This document shows, piece by piece, positions 28,186 to 36,741 of a stretch of DNA of 64,000 nucleotides. The notes beneath the pieces are model-generated. The model was not told the origin of the DNA. It made no database searches and was given only the letters and a program-made list of their open reading frames with translations. The position numbers were made by a program, and so were the translations under genes. Location of the stretch: contig NZ_JAPUDY010000026.1 of assembly GCF_027492855.1 (NCBI RefSeq), forward strand, positions 42,319 to 106,318. Direction: 5' to 3'. Source of the DNA: Acidovorax sp. (lineage in GTDB: Bacteria; Pseudomonadota; Gammaproteobacteria; Burkholderiales; Burkholderiaceae_C). Each line of letters begins with the position of its first letter. Within the stretch, counting starts at the first letter, position 1.

Positions 28186-30147
28186 CTACGCGCGCCCTGC
28201 CAGCGGCATGCCAGGTCCTATCCCGGCCAACGGCTCGGGCAGGTGCAGGCCATAGCCCTGGCCGTAGTCCACACCCATTTTGGTGAGCTGGGCGGCAATG
28301 GCGTCCGTCTCAACAAACTCCGCAATGGTTTGAAGGCCAAGCGCCTGGGACATCCGCACGATCGCCTCGACGAGCGCAGCATCGGCAGCGTCCCGCCCAA
28401 GGATCCGCACTAGGCTGCCGTCGATCTTCAGGTAGTCCACCTGCAGATCGCGCAGGTAGGCAAACGAAGAGAACCCGCTGCCAAAGTCGTCCAGCGCGAA
28501 GCGGCAGCCCAGCACCTTGAGCCTGCGGATGTAATCCCTGGCCGTTTCGATGCTGCTCATGGCTGCCGATTCTGTGATCTCGAAGCTGATTTGCCGGGCA
28601 CGGCCCGAAGCGCGCAGCAGCGCCTCCAGGTGGGGCAAATAGTCTTTGTCCATCAGGGTCTGCCCAGACAGGTTGACCGCGTAATCACAATCGGGATGCA
28701 GCGGGCTGGCGAGCAGCGTCTCGATCACCCAGCGATCGATTTTCGGCATCAGGTTGAAACGCTCGGCCGCGGTGATGAAGGTCATGGGGCTGACGATGTG
28801 CCCCTGGTCATCCAGGCCGCGCAGCAGCACCTCGATATGCCCACGCTGAGCCGGGCGGTGCGGCTGCAGCGAAAACACGCGCTGGCCGTAGAGCAGAAAA
28901 CGGTTGTCGCGGATGAACTGCGGCAGCCGCACGGCCCATTGCTCCTCCTGGCGCGCTTTGACCAAAAACGGATCGGCCTCTTCATAGACCAGCACTTTGG
29001 CGCCCCCAGGTTGTTTGGCCAGGCGGCAGGCCGCGTCGGCGCGGGCGATGGCTTCACGGTGCAGGTCGCCGGGTTGGGCCATGGCCAGTCCGATCGAAGC
29101 CCCCAAAAGCATCGGTTGCCCCAACCAGACGAAATGGTGCGCTTCGATGAGTTGCACGATTTCTTGCGCCAGCGGACGGATGGTTTCCAGCGTCGTCTCC
29201 CCGCCCATCCAGATGGCGAACTCGTCGCCGCCAAGGCGCGCCACCTGGGCATTTCGCTGCTGGCAGGCGGTGCTGATTTTCTGGGTGAGTTCGACGAGCA
29301 GATCGTCACCCGCCGTATGGCCGCACAGGTCGTTGACCAGTTTGAAGCGGTCAAGGTCAACGTAGGCCAGCGCACCACCCAGCGCAAGGTAGGCATTCAT
29401 GCTTGCGGTCAAGCCGCGCCGGTTGAGCAGGCCGGTCAGCGTGTCGTGCAGGGACTGATGCTCCAGGCTGCGGCTGATGCGCAGGCTGGAGCGGGTGACG
29501 CTGAGCCCAAGCGCAAGGCTGATGAGCAGGCTGATCACACCGATGGCCCCCAAAGCCCCCATCAGCCACCGGCGCTGGTGCACCAGGCGGGCGATCGCCT
29601 CCTGCTCCTGTTCCTCGGCTTTTTCAACGATGCGATCGAGTTCTTCGGAAAGGGCGTAAGCACTTTGCTTAGCTGGCAACAACCTGGCGTTGGCCTGTTG
29701 CGCCGTCAAATCGCCGTTTGCCTTGAGCTCCGGCACCAGCGCTTGCACGCCTTGGCCGTAGGCGGTCAGGGCGCGCTCCAGGGCGGCGGCGTCTATCGCA
29801 ACGCTGTCTCCGTGCGCCTTGCCCTCCAGGCGGATTTTCTCGACCAGAGCAAGCGCTCGCTCCAGGCTTTCAGCCCAGCGCTTTTCTGCGGTCGCCAAGC
29901 CTTGCGCGTCCTCTCGCCCGGCCAGCAGAATGTCTTTTTCAAACCGGCGCAGCTCGCCCACCGTGGACTTGAGCTCCAGCGACTCGATCTGGATGTCCGA
30001 AAGATTGACCAGCGTCACGCTCATTTCGCTGTGCATGCGGTGCAAGGTCCAGCCACTGAAACCCAGCTGGAAAAGGATGATGAGCGTCAGGGCCAGAAAC
30101 CCAACGATGGTCGCGCGGCCAAGCCGCTGAGACTCGTGGTAGAGCAT
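28186..30147 (-). CDS. Membrane-bound GGDEF/EAL cyclic-di-GMP signalling protein
   Basis: A 653-aa protein. Membrane helices at about 14-31 and 194-217 enclose a helical periplasmic sensor domain; a GGDEF domain follows (GGDEF at 306-310, canonical), then an EAL domain (EVLLR at 439-443, Asn492, Glu523 in EITES, DDFGSG at 553-558, Lys574 in LKIDGS, Glu610, Gln630). Most phosphodiesterase residues are present, with EVL replacing EAL, which is tolerated. It may make or break cyclic-di-GMP; net activity cannot be decided from sequence. The signal sensed is unknown. Confidence 0.93.
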   Translation of the reverse strand: MLYHESQRLGRATIVGFLALTLIILFQLGFSGWTLHRMHSEMSVTLVNLSDIQIESLELKSTVGELRRFEKDILLAGREDAQGLATAEKRWAESLERALALVEKIRLEGKAHGDSVAIDAAALERALTAYGQGVQALVPELKANGDLTAQQANARLLPAKQSAYALSEELDRIVEKAEEQEQEAIARLVHQRRWLMGALGAIGVISLLISLALGLSVTRSSLRISRSLEHQSLHDTLTGLLNRRGLTASMNAYLALGGALAYVDLDRFKLVNDLCGHTAGDDLLVELTQKISTACQQRNAQVARLGGDEFAIWMGGETTLETIRPLAQEIVQLIEAHHFVWLGQPMLLGASIGLAMAQPGDLHREAIARADAACRLAKQPGGAKVLVYEEADPFLVKARQEEQWAVRLPQFIRDNRFLLYGQRVFSLQPHRPAQRGHIEVLLRGLDDQGHIVSPMTFITAAERFNLMPKIDRWVIETLLASPLHPDCDYAVNLSGQTLMDKDYLPHLEALLRASGRARQISFEITESAAMSSIETARDYIRRLKVLGCRFALDDFGSGFSSFAYLRDLQVDYLKIDGSLVRILGRDAADAALVEAIVRMSQALGLQTIAEFVETDAIAAQLTKMGVDYGQGYGLHLPEPLAGIGPGMPLAGRA

Positions 30148-30179
30148 TCACCCACCCTTTCGTTGCAAGGCTGAAACCC

Positions 30180-30295
30180 TCAGAACGTGTTTGCGATCTC
30201 GGCATGGGCGGGCTCCAGGCCCACGAGGTCGCGAAAACGCCCGGTCAAGGCGCCCATGCGCTCTTCGCCGGTATGTGCGTCAGCACCAACCATCA
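30180..30295 (-). pseudogene. Fragment of a truncated-globin gene
   Basis: In one minus frame this stretch encodes EERMGALTGRFRDLVGLEP and ends shortly after in a stop. It aligns with residues 28-56 of the intact globin at 31041-31466 (EERVLALTERFYDLMDLEP). The preceding TGEE, and a copy of the palindromic repeat just upstream, also match the intact gene's 5' end. It has no start codon, heme pocket or C-terminus, so it is a decayed partial duplicate. Confidence 0.7.
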
Positions 30296-30354
30296 GACAA
30301 AACAGGCGCTATCGCTTATCCATCAAGCGCAACATGCTATACAAAATATAGCAA
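30296..30354. repeat. Palindromic intergenic repeat, copy 3 (degenerate)
   Basis: It carries gcgctatcgcttatccatcaagcg, then a second small hairpin, tgctatacaaaatatagca. It lies upstream of the globin fragment, in the same relation as copy 4 to the intact globin gene. Confidence 0.7.
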
Positions 30355-30355
30355 C

Positions 30356-30949
30356 TCATCGCTCAGGTGCTACCGCGCCCTCCACACCCAGCACCATGGG
30401 CTGCTTGAGGTCGCCGGTGTTGTGCAGCCCCTCGGGCACCAGGCGCAGGCCGCGGGCCTTGAAGTACAGGTAGCCGTTGACCTGCGACACGGTCACGGTG
30501 CCGGCCTTGTCGGCGCTTTTCCAGCCCAGCAGCTTGCCGCCGGACGAGTCCATGAACGACACCGCCGCCGTCTTCTGGGCGGCATTGGGCTTGGCCCCCA
30601 CCTCATACACGCCGGGGGCGGGCTTGTTGGTGCCGAAATCCATCTCGGTCAACTGCAGTTGCGAGTTGCTGGCGAACACGAAGGACTTGGGGGTCTCCAG
30701 GTAATTCAGCCCTGTCTTCATGGCGTAGCGCTTGCCCGCCGCGCCCGCAACCTCGGCGCGCACCTCGCCAAAGTTGTGCCAACCGTTGGGGCCGGCGTAG
30801 AGCTTGCTCTTGGGGTTGGTGAAGCGGTCGTCCGAGGCGCTGGGCACGTTGCTCCAGGTGTCACCACCTGCGGGTGACGCGGGCTGGGGCTGGGCCTGCG
30901 ACAGCATGCAGGCCAGAAGGCCCGTGCAGAAAATCAGGGGGGCTTTCAT
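30356..30949 (-). CDS. Secreted protein of unknown function
   Basis: A 197-aa protein with a signal peptide (APLIFCTGLLACMLSQAQ), so periplasmic or extracellular; the Cys at LLAC could be a lipobox but is not followed by a typical tail. The body is beta-rich with Gly, Asn and Lys turns and no recognised catalytic motif. Intact, and preceded by a Shine-Dalgarno-like ggtgcccc. It is on the same strand as, and downstream of, the globin gene. I do not recognise the family. Confidence 0.65.
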   Translation of the reverse strand: MKAPLIFCTGLLACMLSQAQPQPASPAGGDTWSNVPSASDDRFTNPKSKLYAGPNGWHNFGEVRAEVAGAAGKRYAMKTGLNYLETPKSFVFASNSQLQLTEMDFGTNKPAPGVYEVGAKPNAAQKTAAVSFMDSSGGKLLGWKSADKAGTVTVSQVNGYLYFKARGLRLVPEGLHNTGDLKQPMVLGVEGAVAPER

Positions 30950-31040
30950 GGCTGGGGCACCTTTCGTCAGATCGAGAGGGTGCCCACGGTAGCACCAAGT
31001 CTGACGAAGCGCTACCTCCCTGCTTGCAACCGGTTGCTGT

Positions 31041-31466
31041 CTACCGGTTGCGCATCCAGTCGGCCGTGCCCATGAAGCTCTCCTTCAAGCGGGTGCGCAG
31101 CTCGGCGGGCACGCCCGTCTCGCCCATGGCCTGGTCCATGCAGGCCACCCACTGGTCGCGCTCCTTGACGCCGATAGAGAACGGCATGTGCCGCATGCGC
31201 AGGCGCGGGTGGCCAAAGCGGCTTTGGTAGTGGTCCGGCCCGCCCAACCAGCCGCAGAGGAACCAGAACAGCTTCTGCCGCGCCTGGCCCAGGTCGCTGC
31301 CATGGGCCGCGCGCAGCTCGGCATAGGCGGGCTCCAGGTCCATGAGGTCGTAAAACCGCTCGGTGAGGGCGAGCACGCGCTCTTCGCCGCCGATCCAGTC
31401 GAAGGGCGTGGCAGCGGCTGGGGCGGCGGTTGTTTCGCCGGTGTTTGTGTCTACGTCAGAATTCAT
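31041..31466 (-). CDS. Group II truncated hemoglobin (TrHbO type)
   Basis: A 141-aa heme protein with a 25-residue N-terminal extension. Heme-pocket features are clear: Tyr39 (B10, in ERFYDLM), the FGHPRLRMRHMPFSIG stretch with proximal His93, and Trp106 (G8). Proteins of this type bind oxygen, NO or peroxide and are linked to redox or nitrosative stress protection. Palindromic repeat copy 4 lies directly upstream of the ATG, and a decayed partial copy lies about 0.8 kb to the left. Confidence 0.93.
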   Translation of the reverse strand: MNSDVDTNTGETTAAPAAATPFDWIGGEERVLALTERFYDLMDLEPAYAELRAAHGSDLGQARQKLFWFLCGWLGGPDHYQSRFGHPRLRMRHMPFSIGVKERDQWVACMDQAMGETGVPAELRTRLKESFMGTADWMRNR

Positions 31467-31526
31467 ATAAAAACAGGCTCTAGCGCTTATATATCAAGCG
31501 CTAGCAGCTATCAAATTCATATCAAT
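31467..31526. repeat. Palindromic intergenic repeat, copy 4
   Basis: The hairpin gctctagcgctt/aagcgctagcagc with a 7-nt loop and AT-rich flanks fills most of the gap between the permease stop and the globin start. Confidence 0.85.
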
Positions 31527-31544
31527 TGATGGTACGGGGCGTAC

Positions 31545-34064
31545 TTACTCTGCGGCGCGGCGCAGCGTATCCACCACAGGGCGCAGCAGCACCTCGCGCA
31601 GGCCCCACCAGCCAGCCGCCAGCGCCAGCACCGCACCGGCCACGGCGCCTGCCAGGGGCACCCAGGGCGCGGCTGTCCAGGTGAAGTCGAACACGTAGCG
31701 CGCCAGCGCCCAGCCCACGCCCACCGCCACCGCGCTGGCCAGAAAACCTGCCAGCAGGCCCACGCCCACCAGTTCGGCCCGCTGCACCTGGCGCAGCAGG
31801 CTGGCGCGGGCGCCCACGGCGCGCATGATGGCGTACTCGCGGGCGCGCTCCTCGCGCGTGGCGGTGACGGCGGCAAACAGCACCACCAGCCCGGCGGCGA
31901 GCGTGAACGCGAACAGAAATTCCACCGCACGGATCACCTGCTCCAAAACCCGCTGCACCTGGGCAATGGTGGCGCCCATGTCCACGTTGGTGATGTTGGG
32001 AAACTGGCGCACCAGGGCGTTGTCAAAGCCATGCGCCTCAGGCGCGCGGTAGGCCGCCAGGTAAGTGACCGGTGCGTTCTTCACCTCGGCCACCGGGTAC
32101 ATCACAAAGAAGTTGGCGCGCATGGAGCCCCAGTCCACCTTGCGCAGGCTGGTGACACGCGCTTCGTTCTGCATGCCCCCCATGTCGAACGTCAGGCGGT
32201 CGCCCATCTGCAGGCCCAGCGTCTGGGCAATGCCCTCCTCGACGCTGATGGCGCCCTCTTCGCCCGGCGTCCACGCCCCGGCCACGACCTGGTTGTGGGC
32301 CGGGGCCTCCACCGCGTTGGAAAGGTTGAACTCGCGGTCCACCAGGCGCTTGGCGCGGTCGTCGGCGTAGCTGTCGGGGCCCACGGGCTGGCCGTTCACA
32401 GCCACCAGGCGACCACGGATCATGGGATACCAGTCGTAGCGGGCCACGCCGCCGTCCTTGAGCGTTTGCTGGAAGGCCTCGGACTGGTCGGGCATCACGT
32501 TGATGACGAAGCGGTTGGGCGCATCGGGCGGGGTGGCCTTGCGCCAACTGTCCACCAGGTCGGTGCGCAGCAGCACCAGCAGCACCAGGGCCAGCAGCCC
32601 CACGGCCAGGCTGCTGACCTGCACCACGGCATAGGCCGGGCGCGCCGAGATCTGCCGCGTGGCCAGCACCAGCCAGCGCGGCGCGGTACTTTCATTCACG
32701 CTCTTTCTGAGCAGCTTGACGGCCACCCACGACAGCCCCGCAAACAATGCCACCGCCCCGGCAAAGCCACCCACGGCGATCAGGCCCAGCTTGATGTCGC
32801 TGCTCACCGTCAGCAGCAGCGCGGCAAACCCCGCAATGCCCACGCCCAACACAGCCAGCGAGGCGGGCTTGAGCCCGCCCACGTCACGCCGGATCACGCG
32901 CAGCGGCGGCACCTGGGCCAGTTGCAGCACGGGCGGCAGGCCAAAGGCGAACAACAGCGTAAGCCCCATGCCCACACCAAACGCCACGGGCCACAGGCTG
33001 GGCGGCGGCAGGGCCGACTCGACCAGGCCCGCCAGCAGCAGCACAAAGGCGTGGTGCACCGCGTAGCCGAGCAGCACGCCCAGCGCGCTGGCAAACAGCC
33101 CCACCAGCGCGAATTCGGTGGTGTAGGCACCCGCAATGGTGCGCTGGCTCTGGCCCAGCACGCGCAGCATGGCCGAGGCATCGAGGTGCTCGGCCGCAAA
33201 GCCGCGCGCGGCCAGCGCCACGGCCACGGCCGACAGCAGCGCGGCCAGCAGGGCCACCAGGCTCAGGAATTTTTGCGCACGGTCCAGCGTCTGGCGCATC
33301 TCGGGGCGGCCGCTGTCGAGCGACTCCACCCGCACGCCGTGCACCTCGGGTTTCTTGGCCTCGACCGCCGCCCACTCGCTGAACGCCTTGACGGCGGGCG
33401 CGGGGCCGATCACGGCGAAGCGGTGGGTGAGGCGGCTGGCGGGCTGCACCAGGCCCGTGGCGGGCAGGTCGCTCTCATTGACCATCACGCGCGGCGCAAA
33501 GTTCATGAAGCCCGCACCCCGGTCGGGCTCGATGACGATGATGCGCGCGATGCGCAGTTGCGCATCGCCCAGCAGCAGTTTGTCGCCCATGGCGAGGTTC
33601 AGCGATTCAAGCAGGGGGGCATCCACCCACACCTCACCCGGCGCGGGGATGTCGCGCGTAGGCTGCTCCAGCGCGCCGGGGGCATCGGCCACCGTGAGGC
33701 TGCCACGCAGCGGGTAGCCCGGCTGCACGCTCTTGAGCGCCACCAGTTTGCTGGCACCGCCCTGCGCGTCGCTGGCGCGGCCCATGGTGGGGAAACCCAG
33801 CGTGGTCACCGACTGCAGCCCCAGCGCCTTGGCGCGGTCCACAAACGGCGCCGGGGTCGGGTTGTCGCTGGCCACCACCGCATCGCCACCCAGCAGTTGC
33901 AAGGCATCGCGCTGCAGTCCGCCCTGCAGGCGGTCGGCAAAAAAGCCCACCGAGGTGAGCGCCGCCACCGCCAGCGTGACAGCCACGATCAGCAAGCGCA
34001 GCTCGCCCGCGCGCAGGTCCCGGGCCAGGGTACGCCAGCCAAGGCGCAAAAATGACAGATTCAT
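31545..34064 (-). CDS. FtsX-like ABC transporter permease (YbbP type)
   Basis: An 839-aa inner-membrane protein with the two-copy FtsX architecture: an N-terminal helix (about 22-42), a large periplasmic domain, about three helices near 265-385, further hydrophobic segments near 400-500, a second periplasmic domain, and three C-terminal helices. Such YbbP-type permeases work with a YbbA-like ATPase, often next to an esterase, in export or lipoprotein handling. No ATPase gene is adjacent here, so the partner must be encoded elsewhere. Intact. Confidence 0.88.
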   Translation of the reverse strand: MNLSFLRLGWRTLARDLRAGELRLLIVAVTLAVAALTSVGFFADRLQGGLQRDALQLLGGDAVVASDNPTPAPFVDRAKALGLQSVTTLGFPTMGRASDAQGGASKLVALKSVQPGYPLRGSLTVADAPGALEQPTRDIPAPGEVWVDAPLLESLNLAMGDKLLLGDAQLRIARIIVIEPDRGAGFMNFAPRVMVNESDLPATGLVQPASRLTHRFAVIGPAPAVKAFSEWAAVEAKKPEVHGVRVESLDSGRPEMRQTLDRAQKFLSLVALLAALLSAVAVALAARGFAAEHLDASAMLRVLGQSQRTIAGAYTTEFALVGLFASALGVLLGYAVHHAFVLLLAGLVESALPPPSLWPVAFGVGMGLTLLFAFGLPPVLQLAQVPPLRVIRRDVGGLKPASLAVLGVGIAGFAALLLTVSSDIKLGLIAVGGFAGAVALFAGLSWVAVKLLRKSVNESTAPRWLVLATRQISARPAYAVVQVSSLAVGLLALVLLVLLRTDLVDSWRKATPPDAPNRFVINVMPDQSEAFQQTLKDGGVARYDWYPMIRGRLVAVNGQPVGPDSYADDRAKRLVDREFNLSNAVEAPAHNQVVAGAWTPGEEGAISVEEGIAQTLGLQMGDRLTFDMGGMQNEARVTSLRKVDWGSMRANFFVMYPVAEVKNAPVTYLAAYRAPEAHGFDNALVRQFPNITNVDMGATIAQVQRVLEQVIRAVEFLFAFTLAAGLVVLFAAVTATREERAREYAIMRAVGARASLLRQVQRAELVGVGLLAGFLASAVAVGVGWALARYVFDFTWTAAPWVPLAGAVAGAVLALAAGWWGLREVLLRPVVDTLRRAAE

Positions 34065-34151
34065 GGCATGGAACCTTAGCGCAAAGCGAACGGGCTGGCT
34101 GGCCGTGGGGTGTTTGGGGCGGGGTTCAAGGGCGCTGGGCCCACTGGGCTA

Positions 34152-35816
34152 CTACTGGGCATCGCCCCCAGGGGCGGCCACAGCAGCAGGCGCCTGCGCA
34201 CCGGCCTCCACGCCGATGGCTCCCAGGCGTTGCTCCAGCGCCTGGAGGACCGGCGCTATCTGCGCCCCCACGCGTATCTGCGGATTAGAGAAACCATCGG
34301 CCTTGCCCGCCTCCACCTCGCGCTGGGCAATCAGCGGCACGGCCTTGGCAAACGCCTCGGTGAACGAATGCGTCTGGCGCAGTTGCTCATTGAACACGGC
34401 GCGGCCAAAAAAGGTCAGCTCCGACATCCGGCCACAGCCATACGAGGTGTGCGTGGCGTCGGCCGCCGTCATGATGAGGGTGCTGTCGGTGGCCAGCGGC
34501 TCGATCCAGCCGCCCGAAAAGCAGGCCGAGACGGCAATCACCCGATTGTGGATGCCCGCCTCGTCCAGCACCGCGCGCAGCATCTCGGGCGTGGCGGGCT
34601 CCACCTGCAGCGGCCAGTGCGAAGCGGCCAGCGCATGGTCCTTTGCCCCGTGGGAGGTCATATAGACCACCAGCACATCGTGCTCACGGTCCATGCGCGC
34701 AGCCAGCACGGCCACGGCCCGCCGCAGGTTCTCGGGCGTCGCCCAGGCATGGGTTTGGGCGGTTTCGGCATGGTTGAGCAGGTGCAACACCCGGCCCTGG
34801 GCATCAAAACGCTCTTGCAGCAAGGTGCTGACCATGGTGCTCTCGCGGCGGAACACGTTTTCGTCGGCATACGGGGCAAACACCAGCCCATAGACATCCA
34901 CCACACCAGGGCGCTCGGGCGCCAGCGCATCCATTTGCCGCAGCCACAACGCCTGCTGGCCCTCAAACACGGCCTGCGTCAGCACCAGCGGCACAGGCTC
35001 GTGTGCTTCTGCCTCGTCGCCGGATGCGGCAGAGGCCGCCGCCATGGCCTCCACGTCCAACTCCCAGGGCTGGTCCTGAAACTGCCACATCCCCACCCCG
35101 ATCACCGCCGTCATGGCCACCGCAAAAGCCGCCGTGCGCACACGCGAGCGAATGAAGCGTGCGCTCACCACCACCAAGGCGGCCAGCACCCACGCCAGCA
35201 GCACACCATAGATCACCCAGAAAACAATGGACGCCACTGGGCCACTCCACCAATCAGGCCAGTGCAGGGCCGTGACCGAAGTGGCATACAGCCCCAGCGT
35301 AGGCACCAACGGCGCCCAGGCCGTCAGCGCATACCAGGCGGCCAACCCACCCGTGGGCGCGGGCACACCTGCCGCCGACGAGACTGCTGGTGCAGCAGAC
35401 GCACGCTGTGCAGGCGCCATGGCCCACCAGGCCAGCCACAGCAGCACCAGGCCGCTCCACATCGGCGCAAGCCAGCCGCGCAGATTGAACTGCGCAGGCC
35501 CCACCACATTCAGACGCGCCGCCGCCACCAGCAAGGCGCCGCTGACCAACGACAGCACCAACAACTGCCACGGCGTGGGCGCGGCCGCCGCCGTGCGGGG
35601 CGGCAGAAACAGCGAAGCGCGCAGGCCCTCACGCATCCAGCCCCACAGCGAAAGGCGCCCGGAAGCCGCCATGGGCCGGGCCAGCGGTTGCGGTGGCGGG
35701 TCTTGCGGAGACTGATTCAGCGGGACTTCGATCTCAGTCTGAGCAAGTTCTGGCCCCCACTGGCTGGGCAAGGTGTCGGCCCAGGTGCTGCTACTGCTGG
35801 CGTTCAGGTCTTTCAT
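34152..35816 (-). CDS. Membrane-anchored C13 (legumain-like) cysteine peptidase
   Basis: A 554-aa protein. The N-terminal half has about five hydrophobic segments between residues 83 and 245; the C-terminal half is a caspase-like C13 peptidase domain. The catalytic pair is visible as His389 in TSHGAKDH and Cys432 in VSACFSGG. C13 members cut after Asn or Asp or act as transamidases. The domain probably lies on the periplasmic side. It precedes the YbbP-type permease on the same strand. The physiological substrate is unknown. Confidence 0.9.
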   Translation of the reverse strand: MKDLNASSSSTWADTLPSQWGPELAQTEIEVPLNQSPQDPPPQPLARPMAASGRLSLWGWMREGLRASLFLPPRTAAAAPTPWQLLVLSLVSGALLVAAARLNVVGPAQFNLRGWLAPMWSGLVLLWLAWWAMAPAQRASAAPAVSSAAGVPAPTGGLAAWYALTAWAPLVPTLGLYATSVTALHWPDWWSGPVASIVFWVIYGVLLAWVLAALVVVSARFIRSRVRTAAFAVAMTAVIGVGMWQFQDQPWELDVEAMAAASAASGDEAEAHEPVPLVLTQAVFEGQQALWLRQMDALAPERPGVVDVYGLVFAPYADENVFRRESTMVSTLLQERFDAQGRVLHLLNHAETAQTHAWATPENLRRAVAVLAARMDREHDVLVVYMTSHGAKDHALAASHWPLQVEPATPEMLRAVLDEAGIHNRVIAVSACFSGGWIEPLATDSTLIMTAADATHTSYGCGRMSELTFFGRAVFNEQLRQTHSFTEAFAKAVPLIAQREVEAGKADGFSNPQIRVGAQIAPVLQALEQRLGAIGVEAGAQAPAAVAAPGGDAQ

Positions 35817-36147
35817 GCGCGCATCATGCCATTGGGGGATGACGGTTGTGGGGGCGGTAACTGGTGACTGAATAGCTGCTGGTCGGAACGGGGGGTTGGG
35901 AGGGCTGGTTCAGGCTGATCTGAGTCATTCACGGTCCAATGCCTGAACGGCAGCATCCGCCAGCACCAGCCGTTGAACGTCGCCGGTTTTAAACAGCCAC
36001 TTCGCCCTCGGAACAAGCCTCTCGATTGCGTGGTCAGCCGAGTACCTGCACGGAAGACCGCTTCTGCGTGCAGTGACAGGCTCGTGCCGACCCAATGCAG
36101 TCGTGCTTTTTTGGCCGGCAAGAGCTCCACCAAGAGTCTATGAATTC
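35817..36147. other. Intergenic region at the left edge of the accessory three-gene cassette
   Basis: This 331-bp stretch lies between the C13 peptidase start and the stop of the GIY-YIG-like gene. An open frame spans most of it on the minus strand, but the translation shows no recognisable family, so I do not call a gene. It may be a relic of the insertion that brought in the cassette. Confidence 0.45.
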
Positions 36148-36678
36148 CTACTGCCGTCCGACAAGCGGCAAATGCTTTCGACGGAGCGCTGCTTCGATCT
36201 TGGGCGCGAGCACGGGATAGTTCGCCAAGTCCAGGCGTAGCACGGACAGGCGATATCGATTGCCCTCTAGAAGATTGCGCGCTTTCAGCTTCAAGGCGAA
36301 TGTGCGCTTATCTGCTGCCAGATGGATGTGCTCCCAGACGCGCTTTCCGAGCTTTTCAGATTTGCCTAAGTACAGGGGCATCCACTCATGAACGGCCGTG
36401 TGTTTCGCCATACGACCCTTCTGACACGAGGGCACGGATGACTTCTTGAATTCCTCTTGATCCCACGTCGCCGTGAAGCAAGAGAGCCAGTCATCAAGCA
36501 TTGCGGCGCCATAGGGGATAGACCACACTTCGAAGAAGTACAGCCCGGAAAACTGGATGGACTTCAAGTCAACTTGGAGGAGGTCTCCCAACAGCTCGAA
36601 CTCAAGGCCTTGCGCTGTTTGCTCAAAGCCGCGAAAAAGTTTCGTGAGTTCGCCGTCGATTTTTTTAATGCGCTGCAT
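36148..36678 (-). CDS. GIY-YIG-like nuclease-fold protein
   Basis: A 176-aa protein whose central region (about 105-150) reads MPLYLGKSEKLGKRVWEHI, resembling the core of GIY-YIG nucleases: LYLGKS in place of the YIG strand, the conserved Arg in GKR and a Glu-His. The first GIY element is degenerate, so activity is uncertain. The rest is helical with basic clusters. ATG 36678 is preferred; an in-frame start at 36735 is possible. It follows the nuclease-like gene by 63 bp on the same strand and probably belongs to its transcript. Confidence 0.6.
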   Translation of the reverse strand: MQRIKKIDGELTKLFRGFEQTAQGLEFELLGDLLQVDLKSIQFSGLYFFEVWSIPYGAAMLDDWLSCFTATWDQEEFKKSSVPSCQKGRMAKHTAVHEWMPLYLGKSEKLGKRVWEHIHLAADKRTFALKLKARNLLEGNRYRLSVLRLDLANYPVLAPKIEAALRRKHLPLVGRQ

Positions 36679-36741
36679 GCAGCCATTATCGAGTGGCTGC
36701 TCCTGGCAGGTACGGCCCGGTGTGCTTAAACGCACGGGATC

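Noticed and set aside
32031-34055. A 674-codon open frame on the plus strand
   Set aside because: Antisense to the FtsX-like permease; His/Gln/Arg-rich translation typical of a reverse-frame artefact.
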